DNA of 60,000 nt, taken from Nematostella vectensis. Taxonomy: Eukaryota > Cnidaria > Anthozoa > Actiniaria > Edwardsiidae. The stretch lies in the NCBI RefSeq assembly GCF_932526225.1, contig NC_064040.1, positions 13,618,856 through 13,678,855 of the forward strand, read 5' to 3'. Numbering within the stretch: the stretch's first letter is position 1; every line of letters begins with the position of its first letter. A program made the position numbers and the translations under genes. A model generated the notes under the pieces. It was not told the DNA's origin and ran no database searches. It was given only the letters and a program-made list of their open reading frames with translations. Positions 35,501-40,589 of this stretch are shown piece after piece.

Positions 35501-38500
35501 TGTTTGGGCGAGAAATGCGCACAAAGCTTCCCCAGCTAGACTTTACAGCTAGTGATCCTGAATTAGCTAGAGACAGGGATAGAGAATACAAGCTAAAGCT
35601 GAAGAAGCATGCCGACAAGAAGGCTAAAGAGAGTGAGATTAAAGAGGGAGATACAGTGTTAATGAGGAATGAACAACAAGGAAAGTTAGAGCCAAACTTC
35701 AGACCAGAAAAGTACAAAGTGGTAAGTAAGAATGGTTCTGATATTGTTTGCGAAAGTGAGACTGGAGGCACGCTAAGGCGAAACGTTCAATGCGCTAAGA
35801 AAGTGCCAGAGGCAACCAGTGAGGAGGTAAGTAAGGAGAACCAGGGTAACCCGGAATTAATCCAAGACCCTATAGAAAGCAACCCTCTTGTAGACCAACC
35901 TCCCGAACCGCCTTCGATACGCACAAGTGTTCGAGCCCGCCAGCCTCCAGCACGGTTGAACGACTATCTCGTGTATCAGTAGATTTTCTATGTATTATTT
36001 AAGTGATTGATTATCATGAGCTCACGTGCATGGTTACGCATTATTTGATTTTCCCTAGTTGTTGTGATTACTTTTATATTTGTAGTTGATTTAGGTTATT
36101 CATTTAAGTCCTACATTCCATAAGCAAAAAGGGGAGGGATGTAGTGTATTAGCATTAAGATATTTATAGGATTAACACTAGTGATGATGTAATTGATTAT
36201 GTATGTAATGATTGCGTGACAAGTGATTGTTATGCCATATAAGGTCAAAGGTGTATACTATATAATTATCTGAAATAAAGAATAAAGTTAGTCTACAGTA
36301 CGAATCGAAGCGAGCAGTTGTCTTGTTATATGCTGAGCTAGAGATATTCCAAAGAGGGGTTGCCTGGTTCTCGCACCTCGTTTCATTTGCCTCTACACTA
36401 TGGGTTCAGAAGAATGGCTACCACCATAACAGGGCAGAGTCATAAAGCAAACGTGTTTTAACAATTGAATGTCATGAATTATTTTTCACTTTTCACTATA
36501 AATTAAGATAATGATGTGTCGGTCAGTCTTCATATCAATCGTATTCAATATTTGGGGATTCCGAATTTTGAAACACACAGACCGCAGTATTATTCTTATC
36601 TTTTGTAAAGGTATTGGCAATTAACTGAACATGCAGGAAATTTTGTTTGAGAACATCCCTTTTTAGCCTGAAAAAATTGCAACATACCTTCTGCTTTCTT
36701 CTCCTCTTTGGGGGTAGGCACAGCACTGTTTTCTGGTTCCACTTCTGGAGTACAATCACTACCCGACAAACTTGGTGTCCTGGAAGAGGGGCTTTTGGGG
36801 ATGCCACCCTAATAATATCAAAAACAAAGGTGAGTATGTTGAACACACAATATCACCCTTAATTGTAATAACTCTTGAATGTTTTGCATAGACACCAGCA
36901 GACTTCCATTCAATAGAACTAAAGTAACGTTTATTTAGTTACCTGTATACTTAATTATTTTCACAGTATCGGTATTTGTATGTTTCCTATTCTAATAGAC
37001 CTAATAATTATCATAAGCTCATTAGCAGGTAGCCTATAAGGTATCAAAGTCTTGATGCCTTACAGTCCTTCTTCTGTGGACTTTAAAATGGTTCACAATC
37101 AATTGTTTGAGTATTGTAACTAAACACTGATACTTTTTGTCAGTTATTACACATTCTAAGTACTGCACTGTAAGAAAGAAAAATAGGATACCTTTTTCAA
37201 CATTCCTCATTTCCACTATAGATGCAGCCCTCGAGGTAGCCTGCAAAGCATGTGTTTCTGTAGTGTTTCAGAGCAGAGAAAAACCGAAGGCTGAGATTCT
37301 TAATTTTTTTTGCTCTGCTAGGAAACCTTAAATATATATAATACCTAAAAATGTGTACAGTGCATCAAATGTATATAGTGCCTCAAAGGTGTATAATACC
37401 TAAAATGTTTACAATACTTATAAATGTATACACTACATCAAATGTATGATGTACCTCAAAAAACTTGACAAATGGCGCACTTGTAAACAGGCTAGAAACA
37501 TTTCCAACAAACTTGAGCAGCTCACGAGCATGTTGACGCCGATCTTCAATGACTCCCTCATCAAAACGCCCTGAGAAAAGACACAGTAACTGAGATGAAA
37601 TACTGAATGTTGTACCATTTTCTTCTAGGTGTCTCATTAAATTTGCTGGGTACTACACTGTAAATTGACTAAAACTCTCTTGCTAGCCAATGAGTGCCCT
37701 ACAGGCCAGGGCTCAAAACTGCAGACTTAGAGCTATTCAATGCTAAATATTACGTTACAATTATTACCAAAAAATTTGGCCTTTGGGAATGTGGGAAAAC
37801 TTGTGGAGTGTTTCTGTTGGTTATAAATGTGAAGAAGTTCTCTGTGGAGCTTCTTAAAGTCGCTGTAACGCTTCCAAACCACAACCTGAAACAATAGAGA
37901 AAATTAATAATTGTTGTAAAATAGAAAAGCTGAATTTATAATAAAAATGATAATAATCTTTATTCTTACTAGAAAAAATACATTTCTAGAAGCGCTCTAC
38001 TTACATACAAAACAAAAGAAACAAATTTAATCAAAGTCTACCATCTCAGCATCAGAACAAACAAAGCTTAGAAATTGTATTGGCTTGAGTGGTTCACATT
38101 GTTTAAGATATTTAAAATCAATTATTAAAATTAAAATTGTTTGTTTTGTAATCAAAGGACCTCCAGCTACAGATGTCTGTTGGTAGCTAGTTTGACCTAA
38201 ATTATCTTCCTAGTATGAATTAAAAAGAGAGAACATAACTCTACTTTTGTATGTTATATCGAGTGAGGAAAAAGTGATGTTTTGCAAAATCATATAAAAA
38301 TAACACTCTTTTTTATGAGAACATCTAATTTTCAGTTGAGGCTGGGCCGTTTTTATTTGGGACATTTTAAGGCTGAATATGTTCTTAACCATGTTCTTAA
38401 ATTTTAGTGTATATAAGAATATAATACCCAATGAATTATTAGGAAGAGAATTACACTAATGATCAATAGCAATAATAAGGTTGTTACTATAAGCACAATT

Positions 38501-39400
38501 GAATTCTGCATTTTAAGACGCATCAGGACTAAAGAAGAAAAAATTTCTGCTATCTGAGCCTCAGCATGTTCTTAAAATTTGGTGAAAAATCAGGCTGGAT
38601 GTTCTTATAAAAAAGTTTCTTATAAAAAAGAGTGTATAATAATGGCAATAAAGCTGAAAATAAAAAATCATACAATGTGAGGAGATTATTTTTCTGTAGG
38701 GGAGGGGGGTCAGTCCAGGTATGTGAACATGTGTATGTGTGCAGGAGGAGGGGGGGGGTGAAACTCTTGCTACCCTGGACACAATGTTCCCTACCTCTGT
38801 TACTGCTTCTGGAAAATCCTTGGGAAAAACCTATAATTTAAATCACACCAGTTACTGGTGATAAAAGCCATTGTGCAGTCCGTGCAACGGAACATGTCTC
38901 ATCTTTTGATTAACAAGGTCATAGTAAGCATTATTATGGAAATTCCATCTGTGAAAAGAACTTGGGACATAAACGATTTTGATCTGCTTTTTAGAAGACG
39001 ATTTCATCGACAATAACCACACGAACACATCTTTTTTTATTTCCCTCTCACTTCCTGGTTAGATTAGATTTCCATTCAAAATCTTTTGGGATAGAAGCTG
39101 TAGTAGAGGGAATAGAAAAAAAAAGCATTGAATTCTCTGCCCCTATAATTACCTACCTTATCATTATTTTACTACTTTAATAGACTGATCGCAGCAGGGC
39201 GAGGAGATCAAATGCGCGTCTATCCATTTCCGCCTTGTTATTCTTCGGATTATTATTATCGAGATTCGATAAGCGAAACAAACACAAGATGTAAGTAAAT
39301 TTACCTTCGAGGCAACTCGATAAAGCGTGTGCCCTGCGTAAGACTTTCGCGGATTGGATACATCGAATATTCGAGTCCAGGCGTCATCTATTGCAGCCAT
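2409..39400 (-). CDS. RPS6KC1: RPS6KC1-like protein (PX + MIT + AGC pseudokinase), complete, 16 exons
   Basis: This is an orthologue-like gene of ribosomal protein S6 kinase delta-1 (RPK118), an endosomal protein that in vertebrates binds PtdIns3P through PX and is linked to sphingosine kinase and peroxiredoxin trafficking. I joined 16 GT-AG exons with fully consistent phases, giving 941 aa (the human protein is about 1066). The PX domain is at ~10-122 (WKRYSDF 48-54, then the FP..FGRFD region and RRQHAR). An acidic Ser-rich linker covers ~123-450, the MIT domain ~452-525 and the kinase-like domain ~555-910. The kinase keeps the beta3 Lys (K593) and CRDLNPHN (D798, N803), but the DFG Asp is Tyr (Y816 in TYFS) and HRD His is Cys, so catalysis is doubtful, as in the human protein. 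It ends with the typical GVEDIKSHPFF motif. Its introns hold most of the repeats in this window. The ATG at 39400 has a good context and starts the PX domain. Confidence 0.95.
2766..2796 (-). CDS. RPS6KC1: RPS6KC1-like exon 15 (31-nt microexon)
   Basis: Ten codons plus one base, LLRVTPSERL(G). They bridge SLIRE of exon 14 and GSGVNGVEDIK of exon 16 and match the LLxxxPxERLG kinase motif. Acceptor TTGCAG, donor TAG|GTAAGT in phase 1. The donor sits in the loop of a potential hairpin (2748-2784). Confidence 0.92.
2880..16026 (-). repeat. 34-bp minisatellite (about 380 units, 13 kb) filling intron 14
   Basis: The core array (2880-15870) has unit CAGGAGAGGTTTGGGATAGG + CAGTGTATGAAATG on the gene strand. 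A degenerate stretch (15871-16026) links it to the exon 14 donor, where GAGAG|GT..TTGGAGGATAGGCCATGTGT resembles a unit. There is higher-order structure: variant patterns at 5375-7914 recur at 8432-10971 (offset 3057), again from 10744 (offset 2312), and 3916-4640 recurs at 5375 (offset 1459). Variant units include TACAAGCC (3-bp loss) and ACCTCCTGTATT. Because 34 is not a multiple of 3, long open frames appear by chance; they are not genes. Confidence 0.97.
16027..16122 (-). CDS. RPS6KC1: RPS6KC1-like exon 14 (C-lobe)
   Basis: Thirty-two codons, TFVHTHPWGFHSHSEITF.. then SEHISKEAKSLIRE. The conserved HP-G-..HS and (S)EEAKSLI pattern of the family fits. Acceptor TTTCTAG, donor GAG|GTAGGT, phase 0. 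The 34-bp minisatellite begins at this donor. Confidence 0.93.
16526..18410. mobile_element. Foldback element with long inverted arms in intron 13
   Basis: The left arm (16526-17396) and right arm (17730-18410) are diverged reverse complements around a 333-bp spacer. Matching landmarks are GTATCTTCTGCTACAGGGAT, GTAGCTAGGG, ATTTAACGGGTTCACCGTTC, and GGGCATTTCAAGCGCCGA at the inner edge. No transposase was seen. The transcript of this intron could fold into a long imperfect hairpin. Confidence 0.8.
18638..18720 (-). CDS. RPS6KC1: RPS6KC1-like exon 13 (APE, alphaF)
   Basis: The 83-nt exon completes CAPE and encodes LSSLEEVRASADWWSVGVL then MYELLMGK, the DxWSxG alphaF signature. Acceptor TTTCTAG, donor AAG|GTAGGG, phase 0. 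Confidence 0.95.
18872..19165 (-). repeat. ~42-bp tandem repeat of the exon 12 end plus 5' splice site (about 6 units)
   Basis: On the gene strand units read CACGTGAACAACGATACTG, TGCTCCGG then |GTAAGGCGCTAGAC. The first is the authentic exon end (residues REQRYCAP). The following units keep both the coding stretch and the GTAAGG donor; the next donor lies 41 bases downstream and would shift the frame. Two units carry an extra CACGTGAACAG insertion. The farthest unit is clearly decayed. Confidence 0.88.
19136..19263 (-). CDS. RPS6KC1: RPS6KC1-like exon 12 (catalytic loop and degenerate DFG)
   Basis: The 128-nt exon encodes (R)DLNPHNLLLDESGHILL then TYFSVWDEVERHVDES and REQRYCAP. D798 and N803 are kept, but the DFG aspartate is Tyr. 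Acceptor CCCCAG, donor CGG|GTAAGG, phase 1. Tandem repeats abut both edges. Confidence 0.95.
19255..19520 (-). repeat. ~65-bp tandem repeat containing the exon 12 acceptor junction (4 units)
   Basis: Each unit on plus reads GAGGTCCCT(G/A)(G/A)G + AAAGG..GTAAA + ACCTTAGG. On the gene strand that is a TTTCCCCAG|GGACCTC-type 3' splice site with seven exon bases. The authentic acceptor at 19264 is the gene-proximal unit; three more lie upstream in the intron with diverging copies. Confidence 0.75.
20042..20100 (-). repeat. Two-copy duplication of the exon 11 / 5' splice-site junction
   Basis: On the gene strand the coding end GGCATTATTTGTAG|GTAAGT is followed 27 bases later by GGCGTTATTTGTAG|ATAAGT. 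The second copy covers about 25 bases and its donor GT is mutated to AT. It looks like a one-step tandem duplication across the splice junction. Confidence 0.8.
20074..20597 (-). CDS. RPS6KC1: RPS6KC1-like exon 11 (kinase hinge, insert, catalytic-loop approach)
   Basis: The 524-nt exon encodes ATCPFMVRLYSHYE, the hinge LLLEHARGGRLWDYLSGF, a long disordered insert within the kinase domain, then EEYIRTWMAEVVLALSHLH and STGIICR. Acceptor ATTACAG, donor TAG|GTAAGT, phase 2. The exon end and donor are duplicated once just downstream. Confidence 0.94.
21121..21207 (-). CDS. RPS6KC1: RPS6KC1-like exon 10 (basic N-lobe insert)
   Basis: Twenty-nine codons, VLHKSEGHNSRRSSKSH.. to LLKRAY, strongly basic. 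It sits between beta3 and the ATCPFMVRLYSHYE strand, where the human protein also has a basic stretch. Acceptor TACCAG, donor TAT|GTAAGA, phase 0. Confidence 0.85.
21772..21819 (-). CDS. RPS6KC1: RPS6KC1-like exon 9 (beta3 strand)
   Basis: Sixteen codons, VMLVENPDISETFIMK. The final Lys (residue 593) aligns with the ATP-anchoring VAIK lysine. Acceptor GAAACAG, donor AAG|GTTGGT, phase 0. Confidence 0.9.
21935..22084 (-). CDS. RPS6KC1: RPS6KC1-like exon 8 (linker and kinase N-lobe start)
   Basis: The 150-nt phase-0 exon runs SEASSDQDQDKPNHVV... to YKSITLSNLKVIGITGK. The last segment replaces the glycine-rich loop and is degenerate (IGITGK). Acceptor TTAACAG, donor AAG|GTGAGA. Confidence 0.9.
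22225..26282 (-). repeat. 37/38-bp minisatellite (about 108 units) starting at the exon 7 donor
   Basis: It fills almost all of intron 7. On the gene strand a unit is TTCACAGAAG|GTATGTAGTC then AACACCACACACTAAACA; variants read GTAGTAGTC (37 bp) or CAGTAG|GTATGT. The authentic exon end TTACAGAAG|GTATGT is the first unit. There is higher-order structure: the marker variant TAACTTCTTTG recurs near 23508, 24248, 24887 and 25627 (spacings about 740, 639 and 740), so whole blocks were duplicated recently. Confidence 0.95.
26276..26379 (-). CDS. RPS6KC1: RPS6KC1-like exon 7 (second half of MIT)
   Basis: The 104-nt exon encodes EQDVKRRDAVRRKTAQYLL then KAEALYTAYVHDLQK, the last MIT helix. The acceptor is TTGTTAG. 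The donor AAG|GTATGT at 26276/26275 is also the first junction of the 37/38-bp minisatellite. Confidence 0.94.
26459..26807. mobile_element. Small DNA transposon with CAGGCCCGTAGC termini in intron 6
   Basis: The termini CAGGCCCGTAGC (left) and GCTACGGGCCTG (right) are perfect 12-bp inverted repeats around a 349-bp AT-rich non-coding body. The flanks on both sides share an imperfect ~20-bp sequence beginning ATCATGAT. No clean target duplication can be defined. A related shorter element lies at 40467-40588. Confidence 0.75.
26845..27834 (-). CDS. RPS6KC1: RPS6KC1-like exon 6 (long acidic linker and first half of MIT)
   Basis: This 990-nt exon is the largest. It starts DKDLLEVGGVWLCKQ after TTTCCAG. 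An Asp/Glu/Ser-rich disordered linker follows, then the MIT domain starts at ESDYLFVAAHTIRKALDCE and continues EEAFNLYRACVSLLLSGVQ. The donor is AAG|GTCAGT in phase 1. Confidence 0.94.
28067..28280 (+). repeat. 5' LTR
   Basis: Begins TGTAGTGTATTAGC and ends ATATTCCAAA. It contains ATATAAGG as a TATA-like box and AATAAAG as a polyadenylation signal. The sequence directly after it, TTGGCGACGAGGAT, is the likely primer-binding region. Confidence 0.92.
28315..29016 (+). CDS. Gypsy Gag
   Basis: A 233-aa open frame with retrotransposon gag capsid features: an N-terminal region with a W-poor capsid core, then FRALRRDEKESVADFEVRLR, and a CCHC zinc knuckle near residue 200 (CFRCGKRGHVARDKSC). A second knuckle-like CGVVGHFAKSKFC is readable only in the +1 frame, so the frame switch to pol falls between the two knuckles. 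This could be a mutation or a recoding site. Confidence 0.9.
   Translation: MAQQMVQSIPVPTYTGVGDIEGYIERLECYFELMKTRTESRVPLLLCGLAAGQYQTLRDLVAPEVPKEVAYDTLKGRLIEHYGSVRNTRLERAKFRALRRDEKESVADFEVRLRNAVRYCEFTGEILNENLVEQFISGINHPGIERKLLQKGSSLKLSEAVQEASAFLLLDAKSGREGQSDTPVSVSAISKGNAVVCFRCGKRGHVARDKSCKLWRRRTFCEEQILPASKTRK
28950..29245 (+). pseudogene. Gypsy second knuckle and protease region, disrupted
   Basis: This part is in the pol frame. A basic Ser/Arg stretch follows the second zinc knuckle, then a protease-like beta segment ending FNFIID. The stop codon TAA (29213-29215) falls at the middle position of the expected Asp-x-Gly active-site triad, directly before GAAANIVS. The protease is therefore not expected to be made. 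Confidence 0.75.
29246..30072 (+). pseudogene. Gypsy reverse transcriptase, N-terminal part
   Basis: Contains RT palm and fingers motifs: VSPIVVVPKSDGDLRMCID, then YPIPTMQEML, KVFSKLDLKQGFFQ, TTFVTHVGLFRMKRLGMGIS and the catalytic LADD box. The coding stops being retroviral at 30073, where a hAT-like element is inserted immediately after the catalytic aspartates. The downstream half resumes at 33817. Confidence 0.92.
30073..33816 (+). mobile_element. hAT-like DNA transposon nested in the Gypsy RT
   Basis: It is 3744 bp with perfect 16-bp terminal inverted repeats CAGGGGTGGATCCAGG, flanked by a direct repeat GATAT (30068-30072 and 33817-33821). Subterminal copies of the motif GGAAC(A/T)CACTCAAA lie near 30108, 30435 and 30486. 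It contains a decayed hAT/ZMYM-type transposase. A 5-bp duplication is shorter than the 8 bp usual for hAT elements. Confidence 0.93.
30679..32973 (+). pseudogene. Decayed hAT-family transposase (TTF/ZMYM type)
   Basis: The pieces in order are an N-terminal segment (30679-30924) with RKFVLNWLKKYPWLAYSK, typical of TTF-type zinc fingers; a core (31072-31851) with YFSVMADEAADIANKE, CYDGAGNMAG and HCMNHQLNLCI; then linker pieces; and a C-terminal hAT dimerisation region (32677-32973) with LPISSASCERSISSLRNLK. Breaks include TGA at 30922 within the zinc-finger region, a further in-frame stop just before 31072, a frame change in the T-run at about 31845, a stop at 32307 and a stop at 32650. No active protein is expected. 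Confidence 0.92.
33817..35982 (+). CDS. Gypsy Pol C-terminal part: RT thumb, RNase H, integrase
   Basis: This frame is open from the insertion border to TAG at 35980-35982. An RT connection (FLGHVISDNGVSADPGKVEA) is followed by RNase H with DASPVGLGAVL, YSQTEREALSLVWACE and ITDHKPL. An HHCC zinc finger (HEGHQG...CKSCELCQ) comes next. The integrase core has catalytic Asp in CSTDLLG, Asp in RTDNGPQF and Glu in NGLVERTNR, with a basic C-terminal tail. As it stands it lacks its own start in retroviral sequence; an upstream ATG lies inside the hAT element (33718). Confidence 0.92.
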   Translation, partial: DIVVFGKDERQHKERLLSVMSRLSESGLTLNPGKCQFGLSSITFLGHVISDNGVSADPGKVEAIVNARAPMNVSELRGFLGLVQYVGRYIPDLATLSAPLRALTRQSVPFEWTQKQEDSFRDIKRLMSASETLAYFDRESETTVIADASPVGLGAVLVQRKAGENRVVAYGHRSLTDVEKRYSQTEREALSLVWACEHFQMYLLGTKFKLITDHKPLTHVFNNANSKSTPRLERWSLRLEPFDFELQYKPGESNIADPMSRLSRGPRESTKVDDTGDYIAAVVREAIPIAMSWEEIKTSSDNCASVENMKEALKTGKCYKCAASVKSVRGELSECDGVILRGNRIFIPSDLRDRVLKLAHEGHQGIVKCKQRLRSKVWWLGMDKDVESMCKSCELCQLVSSYDPPVPIVTTEMPKGPWQFCSTDLLGLLPDGRYVIVIIDYFSRYFEAAMLRSTKAENIIEFLDATFARYGYPEVLRTDNGPQFISGEFQTFLRAGGVKWLSTTPLWPQANGLVERTNRSILKVLKIATQEKADLQREFRKFVAAYRSTPHTGTGCIPFSLMFGREMRTKLPQLDFTASDPELARDRDREYKLKLKKHADKKAKESEIKEGDTVLMRNEQQGKLEPNFRPEKYKVVSKNGSDIVCESETGGTLRRNVQCAKKVPEATSEEVSKENQGNPELIQDPIESNPLVDQPPEPPSIRTSVRARQPPARLNDYLVYQ
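36126..36139 (+). other. Polypurine tract
   Basis: AAAAAGGGGAGGGA lies immediately before the 3' LTR and is the expected plus-strand primer. Confidence 0.85.
36140..36353 (+). repeat. 3' LTR
   Basis: 214 bp, near-identical to the 5' LTR (differences GAATTAAAG/GAAATAAAG and CGAAGTGAGC/CGAAGCGAGC). Ends ATATTCCAAA before host sequence GAGGGGTTGCC. Confidence 0.92.
36688..36808 (-). CDS. RPS6KC1: RPS6KC1-like exon 5 (Ser/Glu-rich linker)
   Basis: The 121-nt exon encodes GGIPKSPSSRTPSLSGSD... and a Lys/Glu run ending KKAE. It has low complexity and no domain. Acceptor TATTAG, donor AAG|GTATGT, phase 1 end joining Asp of exon 6. Another frame is also open here; phase agreement on both sides decides for this one. 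Confidence 0.82.
37320..37470 (-). repeat. Degenerate ~18-bp tandem repeat starting at the exon 4 donor
   Basis: Read on the gene strand, TTTTTTGAG|GTACATC is followed by about seven blocks of 18-19 bases of the form TA(G/T)TGTATACATTTgAGG. Several of them recreate TTTGAGG or TTTTAGGTATT, that is AG|GT-like junctions. Divergence is high, so the array is old or AT-biased. Confidence 0.55.
37455..37570 (-). CDS. RPS6KC1: RPS6KC1-like exon 4 (PX C-terminal helices)
   Basis: The 116-nt exon encodes GRFDEGVIEDRRQHARELLKF... to FVKFFE. The split Gly codon joins exon 3 exactly. The donor is GAG|GTACAT. A short-period repeat begins at this donor. Confidence 0.93.
37768..37885 (-). CDS. RPS6KC1: RPS6KC1-like exon 3 (PX core)
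   Basis: The 118-nt exon encodes VVVWKRYSDFKKLHRELL and the FPTFPKAKFF loop. It contains the Arg-Tyr-x-Asp-Phe signature for phosphoinositide binding. Acceptor TTTCAG, donor G|GTAATA, ends in phase 1. Confidence 0.93.
38795..38830 (-). CDS. RPS6KC1: RPS6KC1-like exon 2 (36-nt microexon)
   Basis: Twelve codons (VFPKDFPEAVTE) lie between TATAG and GTAGGG in phase 0. They fill exactly the PX segment missing between exons 1 and 3 and resemble the VxxRxxPEDVQEI stretch of vertebrate homologues. Confidence 0.85.
39305..39400 (-). CDS. RPS6KC1: RPS6KC1-like exon 1 (start, PX domain N-terminus)
   Basis: The exon has 32 codons starting MAAIDDAW and ending HTLYRVASK, the first PX strands. The donor is AAG|GTAAAT and the phase at the end is 0. 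The start codon context CGCAATGG is favourable. Confidence 0.88.
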
Positions 39401-39923
39401 TGCGAGGGTTTGGAAAGGGGATATTTACCCTTTCTCCTACGATATGTTTTCATATATCGGCGGCCATCTTGAAATTGCGTAATTGCCGCGGAGGACTCGG
39501 TAAGAGAAATAACATGACCACAGGGATCCACAAACGGGCAAAATACAAATTCTATGACAGCAAATATCCTTGTTATGTGGAAATAATGATAGCGTATCAT
39601 TAATGTTTCTCGCGGCAGGGACAGAATAGTCTCCTTTGCACTGTTGCAGCCGTCCGCGTTTGTAAATACCCAGAGGCCTTTGCGCGCACCTCAGAAAAGC
39701 GTGTTTTTGCGCGGCCAAACCGTAGAAAAGCCTTGTGCAGCTAGCAAAACAAACGTTCAGGGTTATTCCTCTGAATATAAGAAACCCCCTTGCGACCACG
39801 GGGACATTATCGCACAATCTACCACTTTCCATGCAAATATGGTGCTCCGCCTCCGACTACGAGAATTGCCTTTTATTAGTTCATTCCAGGGGCTCATAAG
39901 AAGGTGCAATCAACTTCCCCATG

Positions 39924-40358
39924 TTCTGGTACTATATAGGTGTCACATGGTGTCACGGCGTTTCCTAGGATCAGGCAATTTTTAGACGCACGGATGAGCC
40001 AATCAGATTCGATCTTTGTGTTGACGTTTTGGCTGAGCTTAACTGCACGCGCAGTCTAAGACAAAAAGCTATGTTCTCTCTTCGGTACTTTGACTTTTGT
40101 TGCTCTCTTTTTCAATATGAATCCAACCCTAACTACGACTTTGAATTCTAGCTTGCAATTTTTGTGGTAGACAAACAAAACCTATGGATGATGGATAAAA
40201 AATATTCTTCCTCACTGCAATTTGCGCGTGCAGCCTAAGGTCACTCGCGCGCGACCAACGTCAACGTAACTGATTGGCCCGTTTTTGTGTGCTTGTCTAA
40301 AAATAGCCTGATCCTCGGAAACGCCGTGACACCACGTGTCACCTACATAGTACCAGAA
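39924..40358. mobile_element. MITE with long terminal inverted repeats upstream of the RPS6KC1-like gene
   Basis: The ends TTCTGGTACTATATAGGTG and its counterpart CACCTACATAGTACCAGAA start inverted arms of at least 65 bp. They share GGTGTCACGGCGTTTCC and GGATCAGGC..TTTTTAGAC, with weaker matches further in (TTGACGTT, GCACGCGCA). The element is 435 bp with no coding capacity. It lies 0.5 kb upstream of the ATG at 39400. Confidence 0.82.
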
Positions 40359-40466
40359 TATCCGCGTCCACACGAAGCGTTTTCATTTTGATACGACCCG
40401 TCCCCACGAAAACGCAGAAACGATAAGAAAACGATAACAAGTTCTACAGCGCATGCGTCCCCAAAT

Positions 40467-40588
40467 CAGCTGCGTAGCCAGCATTTTAACAGGAGGGGGC
40501 CCAAAAGGCCCTTTCAAGGCATTTTCTCCTGTATTTTAGATAATGTCTCATACATTTACAGTATTTTTGGCTGCTGGCTACGGCCCTG
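40467..40588. mobile_element. Short inverted-repeat element related to 26459-26807
   Basis: CAGCTGCGTAGCCAGCA on the left and TGCTGGCTACGGCCCTG on the right are imperfect inverted repeats of the same GTAGCCAG family as the intron 6 element. The interior is 122 bp or less. Probably a deleted MITE. Confidence 0.55.
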
Positions 40589-40589
40589 C

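Larger units (their letters stand above)
28067..36353 (+). mobile_element. Gypsy-type LTR retrotransposon, antisense in intron 5, interrupted by a hAT-like element
   Basis: Two 214-bp LTRs differ at only two positions by eye, suggesting recent insertion. Order is LTR, gag, protease remnant, RT, RNase H, integrase, polypurine tract, LTR. The order RT-RNaseH-integrase places it in Ty3/Gypsy. It lies on + inside a minus-strand gene. It is not autonomous: there is a frame change after gag, a stop in the protease motif, and a 3.7-kb insertion in RT. I could not define a convincing target-site duplication. Confidence 0.95.

Noticed and set aside
36535-36846. 103-aa minus-strand open frame over exon 5
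   Set aside because: It is the wrong frame of RPS6KC1-like exon 5; phases of exons 4 and 6 select the Ser/Glu-rich frame instead.
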